Source of the DNA: Saprospiraceae bacterium
Lineage (GTDB): Bacteria > Bacteroidota > Bacteroidia > Chitinophagales > Saprospiraceae
Reading direction: 5' to 3'
Assembly (NCBI GenBank): GCA_020627535.1
Contig: JAHDGU010000011.1
Span: forward strand, 112,901 to 176,900
Length of the DNA: 64,000 nt
The position numbers and the translations under genes were made by a program. The number at the start of each line of letters is the position of its first letter. The first letter of the stretch is position 1. This document shows, piece after piece, positions 1-6,449 of the stretch. Under the pieces are notes generated by a model. That model had not been told where the DNA came from. It worked only from the letters and a program-made list of their open reading frames with translations, and did no database searches.

Positions 1-252
1 ACGGTCGAGGTCCCAACACCATTCGTCCTGAGCGCGGCGAAAGGCCTTGCCGAACAACGCATCCCGAATATGCGCGGCATCATGATGGCCAAAAGAAAGC
101 CCATCAATGTCGTCAGCCCTGGCGAAGCCAAGAATAATGCTGTGGTCAGCATGTATGAGCTTCCAAAGGGGAAGGGAGATATCAAGATGATTGATCCTGA
201 CAACATGGAAGAGCTCGTCAGACTCCTCAAAGAAGAAGCCAAAGTCCTTTAA
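1..252 (+). CDS. etfB: Electron transfer flavoprotein beta subunit, C-terminal part
   Basis: The reading frame is open from base 1, so the gene starts upstream of the window; 83 C-terminal residues are visible. ETF beta pairs with ETF alpha to carry electrons from acyl-CoA and other flavin dehydrogenases to the quinone pool. The segment around residues 22-35 (IPNMRGIMMAKRKPI) matches the conserved ETF-beta stretch in which an N-I-M-x-A-K-K-K-P-I motif precedes the C-terminal tail. The ETF alpha gene follows 22 bp downstream in the same direction, the usual etfBA order, which supports the call and suggests one transcript. Confidence 0.9.
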   Translation, partial: TVEVPTPFVLSAAKGLAEQRIPNMRGIMMAKRKPINVVSPGEAKNNAVVSMYELPKGKGDIKMIDPDNMEELVRLLKEEAKVL

Positions 253-274
253 TCCAGCCCAAAACACGATAGAT

Positions 275-1225
275 ATGGTACTCGTATACGTAGAACATAA
301 AGACGGCAAATTCAAGAAGAATATCCTCGAAGCCGTCACCTACGGAAAGAAAACAGCAGACATGCTCTCGACAGAGTGTGCAGCGCTGGTCATCGGAAAT
401 GCTGACACCAGTGCACTTGGCACTTACGGAGCAGACAAGGTATATACACTCAATGCAGACGGCTTGGGAGACTTTGATAGTCAGAGCTACTCATCCGCCA
501 TCGCCAACACGGCATCGCAGATCGGTGCCAAGGTGGTGCTGATGAGTGATACGGCTTCCGCCAAAACACTCCTCGGCAGGGTAGCTGTCAAGCTGGATGC
601 TGCTTGTATATCTGCCGCCTCAAGTCTGCCAAAAGTTGAGGGTGATTCAATCGTGGTGACTTCTGGAACATTCTCCGGCAAGGCAATCGCACACTACTCT
701 CTCAGTGGGGACACCAAGGTTATGTCCATCAATGGTAACACCATCAAGCCAGAAGAGCTAGGAGCAGCTGGAGCAACTGAAGCGATCTCAGTAGCCGTAG
801 ATGCTCCTGGTGTCAAGGTCATCGGGCAAGATACCCTCTCAAGTGAGCGTGCCCCGCTACCAGAAGCAGAGCTTGTCGTCAGTGCCGGAAGAGGCATGAA
901 AGGACCAGAAAACTGGGGAATCATCGAAGAGCTAGCCGATGCAATAGGAGCTACGACGGCTTGCAGTCGTCCAGTAGCAGATACCGGCTGGAGACCTCAT
1001 CATGAGCATGTCGGACAGACAGGTGTCGCCATCCGTCCCAATCTCTACTTTGCCATCGGTATCTCAGGTGCCATCCAGCATCTCGCAGGTGTCAACAGCA
1101 GCAAAGTCATCGTGGTGATCAACAAAGACCCAGAAGCGCCTTTCTTCAAGGCCGCGGACTATGGTGTCTGTGCAGATCTCTTTGATGTCGTGCCTAAGTT
1201 AACGGCGGCACTGAAGAAGGGTTGA
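275..1225 (+). CDS. etfA: Electron transfer flavoprotein alpha subunit
   Basis: The 316-residue product has the normal ETF-alpha length. It begins MVLVYVEHKDGKFKKN, typical of the N-terminal domain. The C-terminal FAD-binding domain is clear: the stretch SAGRGMKGPENW, then ACSRPVADTGW, then GQTGVAIRPNLYFAIGISGAIQH, and finally INKDPEAPFF. An upstream ATG-less extension to 191 would overlap etfB and lacks family similarity, so the ATG at 275 is preferred. It acts with EtfB as the heterodimeric electron carrier in fatty-acid and amino-acid oxidation. Confidence 0.95.
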   Translation: MVLVYVEHKDGKFKKNILEAVTYGKKTADMLSTECAALVIGNADTSALGTYGADKVYTLNADGLGDFDSQSYSSAIANTASQIGAKVVLMSDTASAKTLLGRVAVKLDAACISAASSLPKVEGDSIVVTSGTFSGKAIAHYSLSGDTKVMSINGNTIKPEELGAAGATEAISVAVDAPGVKVIGQDTLSSERAPLPEAELVVSAGRGMKGPENWGIIEELADAIGATTACSRPVADTGWRPHHEHVGQTGVAIRPNLYFAIGISGAIQHLAGVNSSKVIVVINKDPEAPFFKAADYGVCADLFDVVPKLTAALKKG

Positions 1226-1250
1226 GGGGGCGATTGAGTGATTTCTGATA

Positions 1251-1422
1251 TTTGATTTTTGATTTGCGGGACAAGTCAATGTGCTATGAATCAAGAAATC
1301 CAAAATCAACTATCAGTGACAACAGTACCAGAGGTATCGAGGAGGATTAGCGCCTCACAGATTCACCGGCTATTTCCCGACTCAGAGAAGATGAGTTTTG
1401 AAATCTTAAATCAAAAATCAAA
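1251..1422. repeat. Intergenic region with inverted TTTGATTTTTGATTT repeats
   Basis: The 281 bp between etfA and the next gene holds no convincing ORF. A 15-base word, TTTGATTTTTGATTT, lies at 1251-1265 and its exact reverse complement at 1408-1422, about 140 bp apart. A related run with the same 7-base period is found at 5290-5315. The arms could pair in RNA, or the segment may be a small AT-rich repeat element; nothing in it shows which. Confidence 0.5.
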
Positions 1423-1460
1423 AATCCCTCCCTTGTAACTCATCTGTAACTAGCCCTACC

Positions 1461-1468
1461 AATCTTTG
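1461..1468 (+). promoter_or_regulatory. Possible -7 element (AATCTTTG) of the phasin-like gene
   Basis: AATCTTTG matches seven of eight positions of the Bacteroidota -7 element TAnnTTTG and lies 38 bases before the ATG at 1507. The nearest TTG (1433-1435) is 25 bases upstream, longer than the usual 19-21, so the -33 element is doubtful. The position argues against the upstream GTG at 1468 as the start codon. Confidence 0.3.
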
Positions 1469-1506
1469 TGTCATCAATTACAAAAAACACGCTTAAAACG
1501 TATATC

Positions 1507-2202
1507 ATGGCACGTCAAACAACATCACTACAAGGACTCAAGAAGAGAAGAACTCAGGTCCTTGATACTGTCACAAAACTCCACAGCAATGTCCTAGAGA
1601 TCACTGAAGACGTGATCACTGGAACAGTCACTACTGCTGAGAAATATCAGAAAGTCGCTGCCAAAGCGATCAAGAAGTCTGAGCCAATGGTCGAGAAGCA
1701 AGTCGAGATCATCTTTGACTCTGTAGAGAACATCTACGATCAGATCCAGACTGGTAGCAAAAGAATGCAGAAGCTACTCGGAATCACAAAGCAGGTCGAG
1801 ACTGCGAAGAAGAGAATCTCAAAAATCGCTGAAGATGTAGCTGATCGTGTAGAAGATACTATCGAAGATGCAACTGATGCTGTCAAGAAGTTCAGCAAGA
1901 AAGCGGAATCTGCAGTAGACAAAGCGATCGCTACTGGATCTGCTGAAGCAAAAAGAGCTACAAAAACCGCAAAAACAACGGCGAAGAGCACAGCGAAAAA
2001 GGCTACAGCAACGGCAAAGAAAGCCACGGCTACGGCAAAAAAATCAGCAAAGACGACTACAGCGAAAGCAAAAACTGCTGCCAAGAAAGTAGAGGCCAAA
2101 GTCACGAAGACTGCCGAAACAGCAAAGACTGAAGTCAAAAAAGCTGCTACCAAAGTCGAAGCTACTGCCAAGAAAACTGCTGAGACAATCACAAAGAAGT
2201 AA
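1507..2202 (+). CDS. Phasin-like protein with lysine/alanine-rich histone H1-like tail
   Basis: The 231-residue product has two parts. Residues about 1-135 are predicted helical and amphipathic, with many K/E/V/I residues and no membrane segment, resembling phasin-type surface proteins of storage granules. Residues about 150-231 are a low-complexity tail of repeated TAKKA/ATAKK units, like histone H1 or Hc1 tails, likely to bind nucleic acid or another polyanion. The ATG at 1507 is chosen over a GTG at 1468 because the latter overlaps a promoter-like element. The next gene encodes a short relative of the N-terminal part, and a lipid-synthesis gene lies downstream, so a coat protein of lipid or polyester inclusions is plausible but inferred. 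A purely nucleoid-associated role remains possible. Confidence 0.6.
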   Translation: MARQTTSLQGLKKRRTQVLDTVTKLHSNVLEITEDVITGTVTTAEKYQKVAAKAIKKSEPMVEKQVEIIFDSVENIYDQIQTGSKRMQKLLGITKQVETAKKRISKIAEDVADRVEDTIEDATDAVKKFSKKAESAVDKAIATGSAEAKRATKTAKTTAKSTAKKATATAKKATATAKKSAKTTTAKAKTAAKKVEAKVTKTAETAKTEVKKAATKVEATAKKTAETITKK

Positions 2203-2231
2203 TCATCTAGAACACAATAAATCGCAAGATC

Positions 2232-2504
2232 ATGGCTACAAAAACAGCTAGCAAAAAGACATTGAACTCTATAAAGAACACAGTGAAGTCTGTCAACAAC
2301 TTCGTCCTAGAGACAACAGAAGTCCTCGTAGATGAGGGATTCGCTGCTGGTCAGAAGTGGCAGAAGCTCACCGAAAAAGCGATCAAAAGCGGACTTGAGC
2401 TCACGGAAAAGCAGACTGACATCACTTTCAAAGCATTGGAAGCTGTCAAAAATCAAGTTGTCAAAGGACAGAAGAAATTCAAGACAACTTTCAGCAAGAA
2501 CTAA
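2232..2504 (+). CDS. Small phasin-like protein
   Basis: The 90-residue product resembles the N-terminal half of the preceding protein: both have the pattern N-x-V-L-E-x-T-E-x-(V/L)-(I/V), then a K-W/Y-Q-K segment, then A-I-K followed by E-K-Q-x-(D/E)-I. It is probably one long amphipathic helix or helical hairpin with no cysteine and no signal peptide. It lies 29 bp after its paralogue, and both end at the terminator at 2551. The duplication and the neighbourhood with a WS/DGAT enzyme suggest a granule surface role, but function is inferred only. Confidence 0.55.
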   Translation: MATKTASKKTLNSIKNTVKSVNNFVLETTEVLVDEGFAAGQKWQKLTEKAIKSGLELTEKQTDITFKALEAVKNQVVKGQKKFKTTFSKN

Positions 2505-2550
2505 TCACTCCTAGGCTGAAACAAATTATCCTTAACCGAACATGACAAGG

Positions 2551-2578
2551 GGCTCAGACCAATTGGTCTGGGCCTTTT
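2551..2578 (+). terminator. Rho-independent terminator
   Basis: GGCTCAGACC, an AATT loop and GGTCTGGGCC form a 10-bp stem with one G-T pair, directly followed by TTTT. It closes the phasin-like gene pair and separates it from the hydrolase gene. Confidence 0.85.
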
Positions 2579-2638
2579 GTGCTTCGTGAACCAGGGAGAT
2601 ATACATTTTGTTATCTTAGTGAAGTCGAAACCAGACAC

Positions 2639-3421
2639 GTGGGTGCACACAAACTAGAAGACAAAGAGGTCAAGCGGCCTTCGCTGCTGTACGGCCTCAC
2701 AGAAGGGCTGCGAGCGGCTGTAGAGCTAGGATTTTATCTTCCTTATCGCTTGATCAATCGTGAGGCAGCCTCAGGTGACGGCCATCCCGTGCTGATCCTA
2801 CCAGGATTCATGGCGACGGATCTGTCGACTGTACCTCTCCGGAGTTTCATCCACAAGCTCGGCTACAAAGTCTACGGCTGGGGCGAAGGCCGCAACTATG
2901 CTCATGTCGAGTATATCGATCTTATGATCGCCAAGCTCAAGCGCATCCATCGCCGACATGGGACACCCGTGAGCCTCATCGGCTGGAGTCTCGGTGGCAT
3001 CTATGCCAGAGAGCTAGCCAAGAGACATCCCGAGCTCGTCCGACAAGTCATCGTGATGGGCACTCCACTACAAGGAGTCGCAAAAGCCAACAATGCCAAA
3101 TGGATGTACGATCTTCTGACACGCAACAAGGTCACAGAGAGTATAGATGAAGAGCTTTTGGCCAGTTTTCCAGAGCCCGCTCCAGTCCCTACCACAGCCA
3201 TCTACTCCAAGGAAGATGGCGTCGTACCCTGGGCGCTTTGCCTCGAAGAAGAAGACGCCATCCATCAAAATATCCAAGTACGAGGAAGCCATCTCGGCCT
3301 AGGAGTCAATCCGCTTGTACTACACATCATCCAAGACCGACTGCAACATACCAAAGACAGTTGGCGCGCATTTACACGAAATAGTCGCTGGGAAGAGCTG
3401 TTTGTATCCACGAGTGCTTAA
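2639..3421 (+). CDS. Alpha/beta hydrolase, lipase/esterase-like
   Basis: The 260-residue product has the alpha/beta-hydrolase pattern: HPVLILPGF (oxyanion-hole region), the nucleophile elbow GWSLGG, SKEDGVVPW around the acid residue, and RGSHLGL with the catalytic histidine near the C-terminus. The frame is open from a GTG at 2579, but that lies against the terminator hairpin, so the GTG at 2639 is preferred; the start is uncertain. Nothing indicates secretion. It sits 24 bp before a wax ester synthase gene. Likely substrates are acyl esters in storage-lipid turnover, an inference from context; related proteins include PGAP1-like and triacylglycerol lipases. Confidence 0.75.
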   Translation: MGAHKLEDKEVKRPSLLYGLTEGLRAAVELGFYLPYRLINREAASGDGHPVLILPGFMATDLSTVPLRSFIHKLGYKVYGWGEGRNYAHVEYIDLMIAKLKRIHRRHGTPVSLIGWSLGGIYARELAKRHPELVRQVIVMGTPLQGVAKANNAKWMYDLLTRNKVTESIDEELLASFPEPAPVPTTAIYSKEDGVVPWALCLEEEDAIHQNIQVRGSHLGLGVNPLVLHIIQDRLQHTKDSWRAFTRNSRWEELFVSTSA

Positions 3422-3445
3422 TTTTCTAGGCTAAAGCCAGGAACA

Positions 3446-5287
3446 TTGAGCAATAAACTCCTCGATCAGTTTGACCTCCCTGAGATGGAACCCATCACAG
3501 GCATGGACAGCACCTTTCTCTACGTCGATTCTCCGACGAGTCCTATGCACATCGGTGCAGTCGGCATCATCGAAGGCTCACTAGACTTCAGCACCTTCAA
3601 GAAGATCATTGCCAGCAAAATCCATCAAGTACCCAAGTTGCGCAAGCGTTTGATCCAAGTGCCGATGAGTATCGACTATCCTTACTGGGTAGACGATCCC
3701 AACTTTGATCTTGACATGCATCTCAATCATGTCGCCTTACCTAAGCCTAATGACTGGAAGAGACTGAGAAGACTTGCGTCAAAAATCTTCAGTGAACCAC
3801 TGGACAAGTCCAGGCCGCTTTGGTCATTCACCTTTGTCGAAGGACTAGACAATTTATCTCAAGTCAAGCCTGGCAGTGTTGCTATTATCAGTAAGATTCA
3901 TCATGTCGCCATCGACGGCATGGGTGGTGCAGGATTGCTCGGCATCTTATTTGACTTTTCTCCTGAGCCCAGCCCTATCAAAGAGCCACGCGAGTATAAG
4001 CCTGAGCCACTGCCCAATGATGTCGCACTCATCATGAAGAGCTCCTTCAGCTTTGCGCAAAAGCCTCTGAAACTTCCAAAGCTCATCAAGGAAGCCGTGA
4101 CTGCAACTGTCAAAGCAGGATTTCTCACTAGAGCGCAGCATCTCGATCTTCCGACAGCTCCATTCACTGCTCCAAAGACGCCAATCAACGGGATCATATC
4201 CGCTCAGCGGAAGTGGAATACCACCATTCTTGAACTGGAGCGTGTGAAGAAGCTCAAAAATCTCATGGGCACTACGCTCAATGACATCATCTTAGCCATC
4301 TGTAGTGGTGCACTCAAAAGATATCTCGAAGAAAAAAATAAGCTCCCCAAAAAGCCTCTCGTGGCGATGGTACCTGTATCGACCAATAAGAGTGGCGGTG
4401 GCACCAAGCTGGGCAATAATCTGTCAGCTATGCTAGTGCAGCTAGCGACCAATGTTGACGATCGCATCGAACGCCTTGAGACTATCTACGACAATACGAT
4501 CAAGGGTAAAACCTATCAAGGAGCCGTAGGAGCAAAGACCTTATCCAATATTGCAGAAGCAGTACCATTTGGCATTGCAAATCAAGCAGCCAGATTTTAC
4601 TCGAGATATAATCTGAGCAAACTGCACAAGCCAGTCTTCAATGTCGTGATCACCAATGTCCCCGGGCCTCAAATGCCGATCTACATGCATGGCAATCAGC
4701 TACACTCAATCATGGGTATGGCGCCGATCATTGACGGCATGGGACTCATCATCACAGTACTCAGCTACAATGGTAAGCTGACGATCAGTCCCACTAGTGA
4801 CGCGAAGTCAATGCCAGATCTTAAGATATTTTCAGATTACATCTTGGATGAAGCCAATGCCCTCGAAGAGGATATCCTGGCTTACGCCAAAAACAAAGAC
4901 AAGAAAAAGAAGAAAACTGCAAGTAAGGCTGTCGCCCAAAAGTCTGACACCGAAAAATTCTTCCTCAAAATCAGGAAACATCTTAAGGATCATCCAGACT
5001 TTTTGAAGAAAAGTGTGGGACTATTTCTCTTTGAGGTAAAGACCGCCGCAGGCCTCGAGCATTGGCAATTGAATCTCTCGAAGCCACCTGGATCAGTGAG
5101 GAAAGGAGAATCAAAATCTCATGACGTCCATGTACGCATCCAAGAAAAGTACTTGATGAAAATCGCTGCTAAGAAATTGGATGTGACCACGGCATTTATT
5201 CAGGGTAGAATTAAGATGGATGGTGACTCCGCGATTGCGATGAAGCTTGCGAGTATCTTGAAGCAGCTGCCCGAGATGGGTGAGTGA
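3446..5287 (+). CDS. Wax ester synthase/diacylglycerol acyltransferase (WS/DGAT) fused to SCP2 domain
   Basis: The 613-residue product has an N-terminal WS/DGAT domain (about residues 15-460). The catalytic HHxxxDG motif reads H152-H-V-A-I-D-G158, and typical flanking blocks are visible: SPTSPMHIGA near the N-terminus, PLDKSRPLW before the motif, and NVVITNVPGPQ and INGMGL-like blocks later. A charged K-rich linker (about 475-495) leads to an SCP2 sterol-carrier-like domain (about 500-613), an unusual fusion since most bacterial WS/DGATs end near 460-500. The enzyme esterifies fatty alcohols or diacylglycerol with acyl-CoA to make storage lipid. The start is a TTG at 3446; an ATG at 3485 is an alternative. 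Confidence 0.88.
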   Translation: MSNKLLDQFDLPEMEPITGMDSTFLYVDSPTSPMHIGAVGIIEGSLDFSTFKKIIASKIHQVPKLRKRLIQVPMSIDYPYWVDDPNFDLDMHLNHVALPKPNDWKRLRRLASKIFSEPLDKSRPLWSFTFVEGLDNLSQVKPGSVAIISKIHHVAIDGMGGAGLLGILFDFSPEPSPIKEPREYKPEPLPNDVALIMKSSFSFAQKPLKLPKLIKEAVTATVKAGFLTRAQHLDLPTAPFTAPKTPINGIISAQRKWNTTILELERVKKLKNLMGTTLNDIILAICSGALKRYLEEKNKLPKKPLVAMVPVSTNKSGGGTKLGNNLSAMLVQLATNVDDRIERLETIYDNTIKGKTYQGAVGAKTLSNIAEAVPFGIANQAARFYSRYNLSKLHKPVFNVVITNVPGPQMPIYMHGNQLHSIMGMAPIIDGMGLIITVLSYNGKLTISPTSDAKSMPDLKIFSDYILDEANALEEDILAYAKNKDKKKKKTASKAVAQKSDTEKFFLKIRKHLKDHPDFLKKSVGLFLFEVKTAAGLEHWQLNLSKPPGSVRKGESKSHDVHVRIQEKYLMKIAAKKLDVTTAFIQGRIKMDGDSAIAMKLASILKQLPEMGE

Positions 5288-5289
5288 TA

Positions 5290-5315
5290 TTTTTGATTTT
5301 TGATTTTTGATTTTT
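5290..5315. repeat. TTTTTGA tandem repeat
   Basis: The 7-base unit TTTTTGA is repeated 3.7 times just after the WS/DGAT stop codon. The same word family flanks the intergenic region after etfA (1251-1265 and 1408-1422). The remaining 53 bp to the next gene show no ORF. Confidence 0.6.
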
Positions 5316-5368
5316 AGGAATAGAAAATTGATTTCGTTTTTCTAGCTTGTGCACTACCCAGATTTTTA

Positions 5369-6295
5369 ATGCCTAGAATATTGCATCCTAAATTCTTCAT
5401 AGTAATCCTCTCATTTGCCCTACTGACAACCCAGCATCTATCAGCACAGACCGTAAAGAATGAGCGCTTCATCCTAGATGCTGACACCGGCAACGAGGTA
5501 GACGACTACTATGCTCTTGTCAGGGCATTGATCGAGCCTAGCTGGGACATTGTCAGTCTCAATGCGACGCAGTGGCAAGCAAGTCAGTGGGCTATACCAA
5601 ATACCATGGAAAATAGTCATCGCCTCAATCAAGTCCTCCTAGGAGAAATGGGACTCGATATACTGACCAGAAGAGGTGGCGCAGATAGGATGTATGACTG
5701 GGGAGATATGGCCCAGCACTCCGCCGCAGCATACAAAATCATCGAAGAAGTCAAGGCGCTAGAAGAAAATGAATCGCTCTCTATCATAGCCCTTGGTGCT
5801 CTCACCAATGTAGCATCTGCCATCTACATCGACCCGAGCATCTCTTCTCAGATCAAGCTGTATTGGCTAGGTACGAGCTACGATTTTGATCAAGCAATAT
5901 TTAAAAGACAAGACTTTAACTGCATGATGGATCAGCAAGCAGTTGAGATCTTACTCCTGTCCGATGCGGAGATGCACGTCATGCCCGTCAATGTCGCAGC
6001 CGCAATGACATTCAACTACGAGGAGACTGCCAAAATACTTCCAGCACAAAACAACTTATCTAGACTCTTACTCGATCGTTGGTTTGATCATCTTGATGGC
6101 GGACGACAAGAACGGATCATCTGGGATCTCGCCTTGATCCAAGCCATCATATTTCCAGAATGGACTTCCACCAAAGTAGTTCGCACTTCTAAAGATCATG
6201 GAAATAGAGACATACACTTTTATTCCAGCATTGATGCAGATAAAATGAGGGAAGAGTTTTTTGAGGCAGTGATAAGCTTTACCAATCAGGACTAA
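5369..6295 (+). CDS. Secreted inosine-uridine nucleoside hydrolase-like protein
   Basis: The 308-residue product starts with a Sec signal peptide (hydrophobic core at about 9-23, cleavage near LSA-Q). The mature protein opens with the calcium-site motif of the IUNH family: D37-A-D-T-G-N-E-V-D-D46. A GALTNVA segment matches the family's GPLTN block. The late His-Asp motif seems altered: IWDLALIQ has Trp where many members have His, so substrate or mechanism may differ from classical nucleoside N-ribohydrolases. It stands alone with its own leader, followed by the M60 gene in the same direction 154 bp later. Confidence 0.8.
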   Translation: MPRILHPKFFIVILSFALLTTQHLSAQTVKNERFILDADTGNEVDDYYALVRALIEPSWDIVSLNATQWQASQWAIPNTMENSHRLNQVLLGEMGLDILTRRGGADRMYDWGDMAQHSAAAYKIIEEVKALEENESLSIIALGALTNVASAIYIDPSISSQIKLYWLGTSYDFDQAIFKRQDFNCMMDQQAVEILLLSDAEMHVMPVNVAAAMTFNYEETAKILPAQNNLSRLLLDRWFDHLDGGRQERIIWDLALIQAIIFPEWTSTKVVRTSKDHGNRDIHFYSSIDADKMREEFFEAVISFTNQD

Positions 6296-6449
6296 GCCAT
6301 CCTGCCTAAGCGCTACTCTCATGCAGCTTGCTACACTGAGACATCTACAGAAAAGATCCTCCACCAATATATCTCTAGTAGGGTAATCCTCATCTTCCGT
6401 GTTCTATTCTTGATTTCGCTGCCAGCGAAGCCACCAAATCAAGAATATC

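Noticed and set aside
1740..2192. 150-codon leftward frame full of Ala/Val/Phe antisense to the phasin-like gene
   Set aside because: It is the complement of the Lys/Ala-rich repeat tail and has no start context or family; a shadow frame.
4204..4467. Leftward frame inside the WS/DGAT gene
   Set aside because: Shadow frame on the opposite strand of a well-supported enzyme gene.
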